Origin: DATDRQ01 sp035291645
Lineage (GTDB): Bacteria > Chloroflexota > Anaerolineae > Anaerolineales > UBA4823
Direction of reading: 5' to 3'
DNA length: 12,999 nt
NCBI GenBank assembly: GCA_035291645.1
Contig: DATDRQ010000213.1
Location: 1-12,999, forward strand
Shown here: positions 1-7,218 of the stretch, one piece after another
Layout of the letters: every line of letters begins with the position of its first letter
How positions within the stretch are numbered: the stretch's first letter is position 1
Program-made: the position numbers and the translations under genes
Notes under the pieces: generated by a model
What the model was told of the DNA's origin: nothing
Databases searched by the model: none
What the model saw: only the letters and a program-made list of their open reading frames with translations

Positions 1-531
1 CTCGTGCGCCTGCACCCGAACCACTTCACCAACGTGAAGCGCTGGGCGAACGAACGGGAGCAGATCCGGGAACTGGTCGCCAGATCGCCGCACGTCTACC
101 TGGTCGAGCCGGTGCCATTGGGGGGAGAGCTGGGCTACTACTCTGGCGAGGATATGCCCGAGAAGTCCTCGATGATGGCTTATTCAGACGTATTCCTGAC
201 TGTCTATTCGACCATGGTTGTCGAGGCTTCTATACACGAAGCACCGATCGTCAGCGCCATTATCGACTCTCCAACCGGCTGGGCGGGGGAATATACCCTC
301 CCATTATCGCAAATCGGCAACTGGCCGACCCATTCGCGTTTCCGCCGTTCTGGAGCGTGCCGTGAGGCAAGCAGTGAAGAGGAACTCTGCCAGGCGATCA
401 ACGCATACCTGGAGCATCCCGGCCGCGACCGCCAGGCGCAGCGAGCATTTGTCGAACAGGAATGCACCTACACCGACGGGAAGGCTGGCCGGCGGACGGG
501 CGCCTACCTGCTCAGCTTCGCCAGGGGATGA
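1..531 (+). CDS. GT-B-like surface glycan transferase/biosynthesis protein, 3' part
   Basis: The reading frame is open from the first base, so the N-terminus lies outside the window; 176 codons and a TGA stop are visible. The fragment looks like the C-terminal nucleotide-sugar-binding half of a GT-B-fold protein of the CDP-glycerol glycerophosphotransferase / surface carbohydrate biosynthesis type. An RLHPN segment opens it, and about residues 60-85 contain SDVFLTVYSTMVVEAS followed by APIVSAI. That is the usual 'site of uncertain status, then conserved S/T and E, then fixed name or price' layout of such donor sites. After it come a loop region and a C-terminal helix with SSEEELCQAINAYL, typical of the end of these proteins. 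It is followed after 19 bp by the sulfotransferase. Acceptor and donor cannot be told from the fragment. A UDP-GlcNAc 2-epimerase-like fold is the main alternative. The family-level call is moderate; the coding status is strong. Confidence 0.6.
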   Translation, partial: LVRLHPNHFTNVKRWANEREQIRELVARSPHVYLVEPVPLGGELGYYSGEDMPEKSSMMAYSDVFLTVYSTMVVEASIHEAPIVSAIIDSPTGWAGEYTLPLSQIGNWPTHSRFRRSGACREASSEEELCQAINAYLEHPGRDRQAQRAFVEQECTYTDGKAGRRTGAYLLSFARG

Positions 532-537
532 GGCTGA

Positions 538-542
538 TGAGG
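538..542 (+). promoter_or_regulatory. Ribosome binding site for the sulfotransferase TTG start
   Basis: A TGAGG-type Shine-Dalgarno core lies 8 nt before the TTG codon at 551 and just after the stop of the preceding gene. It supports TTG 551 as the start over upstream in-frame codons, which would lie inside the previous gene in another frame. Confidence 0.45.
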
Positions 543-550
543 CTATAGAT

Positions 551-1591
551 TTGGAATTCCTGGATCGCGTCAGACTTGCCGGTCGAATATTGGTTAACGG
601 AACCTCTGCCGGAGGCGGCGGAAGACGGCAGCAGCGGGAAATCCCCGCCATCACACCAGATGAAGTGGTGGAGGCGAAAGCCTTCTTCCCACTGGACAAA
701 TTCTTCATTTTTGGGCACGCCCGCTCCGGCACCACCTTGCTGGCGCGCCTGATCCGGCTGCACCCGCAGGTGCATTGCAACTGGCAGGCGCATTTCTTCA
801 CCCGCCCGCCGTTGTTGTTGTCTCTGGTGGACCGGGAAGAGGTGAGCGCCTGGCTGGCGCGGCGTAGCAATCGCTGGAACCGGGGTCGGGATCTGTCGCC
901 GGTTATCCTGCGGGCGGTTGCTGACTTCGTTTTGGAGCGCGAGGCGCGGAGAGAAGGAAAGACCATCGTCGGGGATAAGAGCCCGAACAGCCTGTTGGAT
1001 GGGGAGGCGGTGCGCTTAACCCACGCCGTGTACCCGGACGCCCGGCTGATCTTCATCATCCGTGACGGGCGCGACACGGTCCTCTCACACCGGCTACAGA
1101 GTTTTATCGATGGCACCCAACACCTCTCGAAGGGTGACCTGCAGATTCGCGCCGACTTTATGCAACATCCAGAGCACTTCCAGGGCGGCAGGCGCTCACT
1201 GTTTAGGGCGAAAGGTCTGCAGCGCGCCGCTCAGGGCTGGGTGCACAACCTGAGCGAAACGGACCGGGCCGGGCGGGAACTGTTCCACGACCGCTACACC
1301 TTCCTGCGCTACGAGGATCTGCTGGCCGATCCTTGGTCCCAGCTCGAACAGCTGTGGGCTTTCCTGGGCGCTACCCGGCCCGTTGCCGGGCTGAGAGAGA
1401 CCGTGATACAGGAGATGGAGCAGAACCCGGATGCCGACTGGCAGCAGCACAAGGCCGGAGAATTGGTGCAGACCGTCAAGAAGGGGCAGCAAGGGAACTG
1501 GCGCGAGTTGTTCACACCGCACGATAAGCAGGTCTTTCAGGAAGTTGCCGGGGCGACGCTGGCAGCCTGGGGCTATGACGGACAGGATTAA
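551..1591 (+). CDS. PAPS-dependent sulfotransferase
   Basis: This protein should transfer a sulfuryl group from PAPS to a hydroxyl or amine of an acceptor, here most likely a glycan. From TTG 551 it has 346 residues, normal for the bacterial Sulfotransferase_3-type family. The 5'-phosphosulfate loop is GHARSGTTLL at 55-64, GDKSP stands at 141-145, and the 3'-phosphate motif RDGRD is at 171-175 with a following Ser at 179. YEDL is at 254-257, and the C-terminal GNWRELFTPHDKQVF segment is typical of the family. The frame stays open upstream to 218, but that part overlaps the preceding gene and has low-complexity, Arg-rich composition, so it is not taken as coding. TTG 551 has a good ribosome binding site; GTG 665 or 668 are less likely alternatives. 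The stop TAA touches the ATG of the next gene. A PAPS-making enzyme encoded at 9930 fits as its donor supply. Acceptor unknown. Confidence 0.88.
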   Translation: MEFLDRVRLAGRILVNGTSAGGGGRRQQREIPAITPDEVVEAKAFFPLDKFFIFGHARSGTTLLARLIRLHPQVHCNWQAHFFTRPPLLLSLVDREEVSAWLARRSNRWNRGRDLSPVILRAVADFVLEREARREGKTIVGDKSPNSLLDGEAVRLTHAVYPDARLIFIIRDGRDTVLSHRLQSFIDGTQHLSKGDLQIRADFMQHPEHFQGGRRSLFRAKGLQRAAQGWVHNLSETDRAGRELFHDRYTFLRYEDLLADPWSQLEQLWAFLGATRPVAGLRETVIQEMEQNPDADWQQHKAGELVQTVKKGQQGNWRELFTPHDKQVFQEVAGATLAAWGYDGQD

Positions 1592-2611
1592 ATGAAATTC
1601 CTGATCGCCGGGCTGGGCTCGATCGGCCGCCGCCACCTGCGCAACCTGCAAAGGTTGGGGCAGACGGATATCTTGCTTTACCGCACCTACCAGAGCACGC
1701 TTCCGGAGGAAGACCTGGCCGGATTGCCCGTGATGACCGATCTGGAGCAGGCGTTAGCAGCCAGACCGGTTGCGGTGATCGTCGCCAATCCCACCGCACA
1801 GCACCTGGAGATTGCTATCCCGGCGGTGGAAGCCGGCTGCCACCTGCTGCTCGAGAAGCCCGTCTCCCATTCTATGGAGCGGGTGGTTGAGCTGGAGAAA
1901 ACTGTACAGCGGCAGGGGGTAGGCGTGCTGGTCGGTTTCCAGTTCCGCTTTCATCCCGGCTTGCAGCGCATTAAACGACTGTTGCAAGAGGAGGCCATCG
2001 GGCGGCCACTATCGGCGCGGGCGGTCTACGGAGAGTACCTGCCGGGGATGCACCCCTGGGAGGATTACCGGGGCAACTACAGCAGCCGGGCAGACCTGGG
2101 AGGCGGGGTGGTACTGACCCTGTGTCACCCGCTGGACACCCTGCGCTGGCTGTTGGGCGAGGTCGAGGCGGTGTGGGCTTTCACCGGGCAGCTGAACGAC
2201 TTTGATCTACCCGTCGAGGATACGGCAGAGATCGGGCTGCGCTTCAACCAGGGAGCGATCGGCAGCGTAGAGCTCGATTTTAACCGCAAACCCCCGGTGC
2301 ACGACCTGGAAATTATCGGTACCCAGGGGACGATCCGCTGGGATAACGCCGATGGAGCTGCGGAAGTTTATCGAGCAGAACAAGGCTGGCAGCGCTTCCC
2401 GGCGCCGGAGGCTTTCGAGCGCAACGATCTATTCCTGGCAGAGATGGCGCATTTTTTGTCCGTCATCCGGGGCGAGACCCAACCAGCTTGCACGCTGGGG
2501 GACGGCATCCGCGCCCTGGAGATCGCCCTGGCAGCCAGTCGTTCGGCAGACGAACAGATCCTGGTATCCCTTAATCGGGAATCTTCCCTGAACCCCGGAT
2601 CCGTAGGGTAA
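1592..2611 (+). CDS. Gfo/Idh/MocA-family sugar oxidoreductase (PtmF-like)
   Basis: An NAD(P)-dependent oxidoreductase acting on a sugar or sugar phosphate. The 339-residue length is normal for the family. The Rossmann motif GLGSIGRRH is at 7-15, and the EKP motif holding the conserved Lys is at 88-90. The C-terminal domain has an N-Y-S-x-R-x-x-L-GGG stretch around 162-172, followed by CHPLDTLRWL at 178-187 with the family's His and Asp. This combination is common in Gfo/Idh proteins found with NeuB genes, such as PtmF of the Campylobacter legionaminic acid locus. PtmF works there with the SDR PtmA in making a glucosamine phosphate precursor. An SDR resembling PtmA is encoded at 11731, which supports but does not prove the same role. 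The start ATG follows the previous stop directly, suggesting translational coupling. Exact substrate unknown. Confidence 0.85.
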   Translation: MKFLIAGLGSIGRRHLRNLQRLGQTDILLYRTYQSTLPEEDLAGLPVMTDLEQALAARPVAVIVANPTAQHLEIAIPAVEAGCHLLLEKPVSHSMERVVELEKTVQRQGVGVLVGFQFRFHPGLQRIKRLLQEEAIGRPLSARAVYGEYLPGMHPWEDYRGNYSSRADLGGGVVLTLCHPLDTLRWLLGEVEAVWAFTGQLNDFDLPVEDTAEIGLRFNQGAIGSVELDFNRKPPVHDLEIIGTQGTIRWDNADGAAEVYRAEQGWQRFPAPEAFERNDLFLAEMAHFLSVIRGETQPACTLGDGIRALEIALAASRSADEQILVSLNRESSLNPGSVG

Positions 2612-2628
2612 TCAGGATCGTAAATCCG

Positions 2629-3609
2629 GTGGAACACGTGCCAGCAACTTTATCCGAAAAGACATTCGAACCGGTAAACTGCCTCCTGTGCGATACCTCT
2701 CGCACCCGCTTAATCGCCGAGGTAGGCCAATTTGGCTGGCCTACCTACGTCTCGATCTGTATGACCTGCGGGCTGGTCTTCCTAAACCCCCGCTGGACAA
2801 AGAGCGATTACGACCGCTTCTATGCCACAGAGTACGACCAGTTCTACCGCTTCGACGCGCAAGAAGCCGCCGAGAAGGAGCAGCGCAAGGCGCGTACGGT
2901 CTGGCAACGCCTAAAAGAGTATACGGGCGGGCAATTCAAATCGGCAATGGACATCGGCTGCGGGTTAGGTTGGTGCCTGGATACCATACGTGGGCAGGTG
3001 CCAGGCCTGGCGATCGCCGGGATCGAGCCCTCTGACTATTGCGCCGATCACTTCACCAGCCGGATCGGTGGAGAGCTGGTCGCCCGGGACGTCGATTCGG
3101 ACTGGCAGGCAGCCAACCAGGGCCGCTTCGACCTGATCATATTCCGCCATGTCCTCGAGCACTTGCTGGACCCGATCGAAGTGTTGCAAAAGGTGAATCA
3201 GGCACTCACGCCAGATGGCCTCGTCTACATCGCCGTGCCAGACATGATGCAGCCGGATGGCTCGTTGGCGGATTTCTGGTATCGCTGCGTGCATACCTAC
3301 TATTATTCCGAGGTCACGCTTTCCCGCATCGCGGCTCGGGCCGAACTCATGCCGCTCGTGATCCGCTCGGAAAACTCCGAGCTGTGGGGAATCTTCCGCA
3401 AGGCCGATGAAGCGCGGCGGGATTCTGCGAGATCCGTCTACCGCGCCCAGATGCGTGCCCTGCGCGCATACAAACGGGCACGCCTGGCCCGGCGCGCCCT
3501 GCTGGCGCTATCACCGCAGCGCCTCACTAAGCTGCTCCCCAAGACGTTCAAGGATCTGCTTCCGGCGGATGTCAAGAAAAAGTTCCGCCATCTGATCTAC
3601 CGTCACTGA
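2629..3609 (+). CDS. SAM-dependent methyltransferase with N-terminal zinc ribbon
   Basis: A class I methyltransferase of 326 residues. Residues 18-21 and 44-47 form two CxxC pairs 22 residues apart, a zinc ribbon seen in many sugar and small-molecule methyltransferases (Methyltransf_23 type). The SAM-binding glycine loop DIGCGLGWCL spans 108-117. FRHVLEHLLDP near 174-184 is the conserved HVLEH-type motif IV/post-I region, and VYIAVPD follows. The C-terminal 80 residues are very rich in Arg, Lys and Leu and may contact membrane or a partner. The start is GTG 2629 with a modest AGGA 11 nt upstream; GTG 2638 is also possible. It most likely methylates a sugar hydroxyl, carbon or nucleotide-activated sugar in this pathway, but the target cannot be read from sequence. 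A perfect 10-bp inverted repeat lies inside the zinc-ribbon coding region. Confidence 0.85.
   Translation: MEHVPATLSEKTFEPVNCLLCDTSRTRLIAEVGQFGWPTYVSICMTCGLVFLNPRWTKSDYDRFYATEYDQFYRFDAQEAAEKEQRKARTVWQRLKEYTGGQFKSAMDIGCGLGWCLDTIRGQVPGLAIAGIEPSDYCADHFTSRIGGELVARDVDSDWQAANQGRFDLIIFRHVLEHLLDPIEVLQKVNQALTPDGLVYIAVPDMMQPDGSLADFWYRCVHTYYYSEVTLSRIAARAELMPLVIRSENSELWGIFRKADEARRDSARSVYRAQMRALRAYKRARLARRALLALSPQRLTKLLPKTFKDLLPADVKKKFRHLIYRH
2720..2746. repeat. Perfect 10-bp inverted repeat inside the methyltransferase gene
   Basis: The arms AGGTAGGCCA (2720-2729) and TGGCCTACCT (2737-2746) are exact reverse complements, separated by the 7-nt loop ATTTGGC. The hairpin sits about 90 nt into the methyltransferase and encodes the segment between the two CxxC pairs. 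It lacks a trailing T-run, so it does not look like a terminator. Confidence 0.8.
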
Positions 3610-3654
3610 TCAGGGATGCTCTTCACGCGAGCCGGAAGGTGAATACATTCTGCG

Positions 3655-5421
3655 ATGACTAAGAATATCGAAGGCCTGCTGGTAACTCCGGATATGTCCA
3701 TCCGGGAGACGATGAGGGTGATCGAGAGCGCCCCCCACCGGGTAGGGCTCTCGGGTATCGCTGTAGTCGTTGATGCCGATCGGCGCATGGTTGGGGTGGT
3801 GACCGATGGCGATATCCGCTCGGCGATCCTGCATGATGTTGACCTGGACGATGCGGTGGCAGCCATCATGACCTCCGATCCGATCGCGGTCGCCAACCAG
3901 ACATCTCCGATGAGGATGTACGAGTCGGTCATGCAGATGTTGAAGGGCAGCTCGCGCATGTTGGATAGGGGAGCGGGCAAGGTGGTGGTAGTGGACGATG
4001 CCGGGCGCGTCGTCGACGTCGTCTCTTTCCTGAACCTGTGGCAGCAGGCAGACATCAAAACCAAGAAGATCGCCGTGCTGGGGCTTGGATTTGTCGGGCT
4101 CACGCTCGCCGTCGTCCTGGCCGATGCCGGATTCCAGGTGCTGGGCATCGAAAAACAGGCCTCGGTGATCGAATCGCTCCGCCAGGGAGTGCCTCATTTC
4201 TATGAAGCCGGCCTGGCCAACCAGCTGCGCTACCAGGCCGGCAGGCAGCTGACCTTCGAGACCGCGCTTACTTCTGGCGACAGCGATGTCTACATGGTCG
4301 CGGTCGGCACCCCGGTAGATGAACATCACCAGCCGGTCCTGACTCATATCGAGGAAGCTGCTCGTGTTATCGGGCGGGTGCTAAAACCGGGTGATACCGT
4401 CATGCTTCGCTCGACGGTCCCGGTCGGGACAACTCAAACCGTGTGTTTGCCGATTCTGGAGCGAGAGTCCGGCCTGCAGGGCGGCAAGGACTTCTCCCTG
4501 GTTTTCACCCCGGAGCGGACCATCGCCGGGCGAGCGCTCAAGGAACTGCACACCCTGCCGCAGATCGTCGGCTCTCTCGACCCGTTGGGGGCAGAAGTCG
4601 CTGCGGCGCTATACCGTGAGATCACCCCCACGATCGTGATGGTCGACTCATTAGAAGCAGCAGAGATGGTCAAGCTGGTGAACAATTCCTTCCGGGATAA
4701 TATATTCTCCTTTTCTAATGAGATTGCCTTAGTCTGCGAGCGTTATCAACTGGATGCCTTCAAGATCATCGACGCAGCCAATGAAGGTTACCCGCGCGAC
4801 CTGATCCCTCAGCCCAGCCCGGGGGTGGGTGGCGTGTGCCTGAAGAAAGACCCCTACCTTCTCCAATCGACGGCAATCGCCCAGGGTTTGACCCCTTCCA
4901 TTCTGGGCCGCAGCCGGACGATCAACGAATACATGCCTTTCCATATTTTCGAGAAATTCCTGCGCTTCTACCGGTTAACCGGGCGTGCGCCGCAGGAGGC
5001 GCGCGTGTTTCTGGTTGGTTTCGCCTTCAAAGGCTGGCCGGAAACATCGGATATGCGCGATTCGAGCACTCTGGAGCTTGCCCGCCATTTGACAGCTGCC
5101 GGAGTCAAGATCCGCGGGTTCGACCCGGTCGTGGATCTACAGGCGCTCAGGCAGGTGCCGGGCGTGGAACCGTGCGAATTAGCCCAGGGATTCGAAGGAT
5201 CTGATGCTGTGTTTGTGATGAATAACCATCCTTCCTACGAAGACTGGAACCTGCATGTATTACTCGAGCGCATGCGCCGGCCGGCGCTATTCTTCGATGG
5301 CTGGAATTTATTCCGCAGCGATGATATCGCCAGAGTGGAAGGAATTGGGTACAGCACGGTAAGCCTGGATTGCGACTGGCCCGCCCCGAGCCGAAGCGAG
5401 ATTGGGCAGTCCCTCTCCTGA
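3655..5421 (+). CDS. CBS-pair / UDP-sugar 6-dehydrogenase fusion protein
   Basis: A 588-residue fusion. Residues 1-132 are two CBS domains: the first runs from IEGLLVTPDMSIRETM to VGVVTDGDIRSAI (about 5-58), the second from AAIMTSDPIAV to KVVVVDDAGRVVDVVSFLNL (about 69-128). This is the CBS style that usually precedes the nucleotidyltransferase in PtmE-type proteins. From 138 a full nucleotide-sugar dehydrogenase follows: Rossmann motif GLGFVGLT at 143-150, VAVGTPV at 215-221, STVPVGTT at 253-260, FTPER at 284-288, Lys340 and Asn344 in MVKLVNNSFRD, and the catalytic Cys395 in PGVGGVCLKKDPY. The dehydrogenase should oxidise a UDP-sugar C6 twice with NAD; the GVGG-C-x-K-x-DPY form is nearer to UDP-ManNAc/GlcNAc dehydrogenases than to UDP-glucose dehydrogenase. 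The CBS pair may sense a nucleotide and regulate activity (inference). The start ATG lies 45 nt after the preceding stop with only a weak distant GGAAGG. Confidence 0.9.
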   Translation: MTKNIEGLLVTPDMSIRETMRVIESAPHRVGLSGIAVVVDADRRMVGVVTDGDIRSAILHDVDLDDAVAAIMTSDPIAVANQTSPMRMYESVMQMLKGSSRMLDRGAGKVVVVDDAGRVVDVVSFLNLWQQADIKTKKIAVLGLGFVGLTLAVVLADAGFQVLGIEKQASVIESLRQGVPHFYEAGLANQLRYQAGRQLTFETALTSGDSDVYMVAVGTPVDEHHQPVLTHIEEAARVIGRVLKPGDTVMLRSTVPVGTTQTVCLPILERESGLQGGKDFSLVFTPERTIAGRALKELHTLPQIVGSLDPLGAEVAAALYREITPTIVMVDSLEAAEMVKLVNNSFRDNIFSFSNEIALVCERYQLDAFKIIDAANEGYPRDLIPQPSPGVGGVCLKKDPYLLQSTAIAQGLTPSILGRSRTINEYMPFHIFEKFLRFYRLTGRAPQEARVFLVGFAFKGWPETSDMRDSSTLELARHLTAAGVKIRGFDPVVDLQALRQVPGVEPCELAQGFEGSDAVFVMNNHPSYEDWNLHVLLERMRRPALFFDGWNLFRSDDIARVEGIGYSTVSLDCDWPAPSRSEIGQSLS

Positions 5422-5446
5422 GAAGAAGAGCGGGAACTCCCTAGAG

Positions 5447-6529
5447 ATGACATTGCGACCAGTATTCTCCGTGGTCATGGCAGGTGGGCAGGGGACGCGC
5501 CTGTGGCCGCTGAGCCGGGAATCCCGGCCCAAGCAGTTCCTCTCGCTGACTGGTGACCGCCGCACTCTCTTGCAAGCCACCGTGCGACGGGCGGTGGAAG
5601 CGGCTGGTTCCCTGGAACGAGTGCTGGTGGTCGCCCGCGCAGATCAAGCTGGCCTGGTGCAGGAGCAACTCCCCGGACTGCCTGAAATGAATTTGCTGCT
5701 CGAACCGTTTGGCCGGAACACCGCCGCCTGCATCGCTCTGGCTGCGCTTTGGATCGAGAAAATATCACCAGAGGCGGTCATGGCGGTTTTCCCGTCGGAC
5801 CACCTGTATGAGGACGAAAACGCCTGGCAAGCGGCGGTCGAGGCGGCGCTGTCCTACGCCAGCCAGACAGACAGCCTGGTCGCCATCGGCTTGCCGCCCG
5901 CATATCCCTCAACGGGCTATGGTTATATGAAAACAGGGCGCCTGCTGTCTACCACCGACCAACATCCGGTCCTGGAAGTGCTCGAATTCGTGGAGAAGCC
6001 GCCGCTGGAACAGGCGCGGAAGTACCTGGAGAGCGGGCAGTACTTGTGGAACATCGGCACCTTCGCCTGGCAGGTAGGTGTCTTTCAGGAAGCGCTTGAG
6101 CGCCACCTGCCGGCTACCTACGCCGGTCTGGCTGCTGCGGGGGACTATCTTAACAATCCGGAGTTACTGGCATCGGTTTACGAACCAATCGAAGATATTT
6201 CGGTAGATTATGCAGTCCTGGAAAAAGAGAACCGGGTGGCGGTCGTGCGAGGCAGTTTCCGCCGCATCGATGTCGGCACCCTGGCCAGCCTGGATGAAGT
6301 TCTACCGATCGACGAACAAGGCAACGCGACCAGCGGAGAGATGCTCCTGCGTGATAGCCAGGATAATATTATCTTCAGCGACGAAGGCCTGGTTGGTTTG
6401 ATCGGCTTGCAGGATACGATCGTGATCCGCAAGGGGGAGATCATCCTGGTTTGTCCAAAGGACAGGGCCGGAGAGGTTAAGGATCTGGTCAAACAGCTGG
6501 AAGAGAAAGGATTTCAGCAGTATCGATGA
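5447..6529 (+). CDS. manC: Mannose-1-phosphate guanylyltransferase (GDP-mannose pyrophosphorylase)
   Basis: Joins GTP and mannose 1-phosphate to give GDP-mannose, the donor for mannosyl residues and precursor of GDP-fucose and similar sugars. From ATG 5447 it has 360 residues, the usual size of the form without a phosphomannose isomerase domain. The nucleotide-binding signature GGQGTRLWPLSR is at 13-24 and PKQF at 28-31; FPSDH is at 115-119, FVEKP at 181-185, WNIGTFAW at 201-208 and ISVDYAVLEK at 251-260. The frame is open to a TTG at 5402 inside the preceding gene, but the homology begins after 5447, which also has a purine-rich stretch upstream. The usual W-x-DVGSW motif near the C-terminus reads RRIDVGTLASL (272-282), losing both Trp residues, so specificity could be shifted. 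A GlcN-1-P or other hexose-1-P guanylyltransferase is the alternative. The stop overlaps the next start (ATGA). Confidence 0.85.
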   Translation: MTLRPVFSVVMAGGQGTRLWPLSRESRPKQFLSLTGDRRTLLQATVRRAVEAAGSLERVLVVARADQAGLVQEQLPGLPEMNLLLEPFGRNTAACIALAALWIEKISPEAVMAVFPSDHLYEDENAWQAAVEAALSYASQTDSLVAIGLPPAYPSTGYGYMKTGRLLSTTDQHPVLEVLEFVEKPPLEQARKYLESGQYLWNIGTFAWQVGVFQEALERHLPATYAGLAAAGDYLNNPELLASVYEPIEDISVDYAVLEKENRVAVVRGSFRRIDVGTLASLDEVLPIDEQGNATSGEMLLRDSQDNIIFSDEGLVGLIGLQDTIVIRKGEIILVCPKDRAGEVKDLVKQLEEKGFQQYR

Positions 6530-7218
6530 AGCGGAGCTGGGTCCTGATGTTTGACTGGGACGGCACCCTGGTCGACACCCTCGAGACCAAGATCCGCAAT
6601 GCCGGTGCGCTGTTCGAAGAGGTTTTCAGTATTAACCCTGAATCCGTCGAGGCCGCCTATCGCCAGCACTCGGGATTGCCACGGCGGCGTCTTTTTGAGG
6701 CGATCCTCCAGGATCTTAACTTGCCTGACCTTCATGATGACACCTATCAAATCCTCAGCCAGGGTTTCACCGAGAAGAACCAGGCAGCCTTGACCCCCTC
6801 GAACCGGGAGCAGCTCGTCCCGCAGGATACGCTGTTCGCCCTGGAGGCTCTCTCCCAACGCGGATTTCCGCTTTTCGTTTCCAGCTCAGCCGAACCAGGG
6901 GAGGTTCGCCAGATAGCAAGAGATTTGGATCTCGATCACTATTTCGTTGCTATCCTGGGTTCACAACCTGGTTTTTCCAAAGGGAGAGATCACGTGAATT
7001 ATGTGTTAACAAAAATAAACGCCAGCCCGTCCAAGATCGTTTTTGTAGGTGATGAGCCCGCCGACGTCCTGCTTGGGCGGGAAGCCGGCGTCCTGACCGT
7101 GGCGAAGGCTGGCACCTACCCCCCCGAACGGCTGTCAGATGAAGGCGCGGATGCGGTGGTCGGCTCCCTGGGCGAGCTGGTCGCCTGGCTGGACCAGCGA
7201 GAATTCCTTGAGGAATGA
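6526..7218 (+). CDS. HAD-superfamily phosphatase, subfamily I
   Basis: A 230-residue HAD hydrolase expected to remove phosphate from a small metabolite in the cytosol. Motif I is DWDGTLVDT at 10-18, with the nucleophile Asp10 and acid Asp12. Motif II is the Ser run at 119-121, motif III is Lys152 in FSKGRDHV, and motif IV is VGDEPADVLLGREAG with Asp176 and Asp180. A helical cap lies between motifs I and II. It overlaps the guanylyltransferase stop by 4 bp and its own TGA touches the NeuB ATG. The position immediately before neuB suggests a nonulosonate 9-phosphate phosphatase, as in the two-step Neu5Ac/Kdn-9-P route known from Bacteroides. That would need NeuB to use a 6-phosphorylated substrate; a phosphomannose or heptose phosphatase linked to the guanylyltransferase is also possible. 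Confidence 0.82.
   Translation: MKRSWVLMFDWDGTLVDTLETKIRNAGALFEEVFSINPESVEAAYRQHSGLPRRRLFEAILQDLNLPDLHDDTYQILSQGFTEKNQAALTPSNREQLVPQDTLFALEALSQRGFPLFVSSSAEPGEVRQIARDLDLDHYFVAILGSQPGFSKGRDHVNYVLTKINASPSKIVFVGDEPADVLLGREAGVLTVAKAGTYPPERLSDEGADAVVGSLGELVAWLDQREFLEE

Noticed and set aside
218..550. Upstream extension of the sulfotransferase frame by about 110 codons
   Set aside because: It overlaps the preceding glycan gene in another frame, has Arg/Ser/Thr-rich shadow composition, and lacks homology; the real protein most likely starts at TTG 551.
304..1116. Long minus-strand open frame of 270 codons
   Set aside because: It lies antisense to two well-supported genes, with composition typical of GC-rich antisense frames and no recognisable motif.
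1374..1390. 6-bp hairpin CCCGGC/GCCGGG in the sulfotransferase, considered as a terminator stem
   Set aside because: It is inside a conserved coding region, has no T-run, and stems of this length are expected by chance in GC-rich DNA.
3610..3654. Largest intergenic gap, 45 bp, considered as a promoter
   Set aside because: No -35/-10 pair, operator-like repeat or terminator could be made out; too short to call a regulatory region.
3610..4347. Minus-strand open frame of 245 codons, rich in His, Asp and Arg
   Set aside because: Antisense shadow of the CBS-dehydrogenase gene whose CBS and Rossmann motifs are clear.
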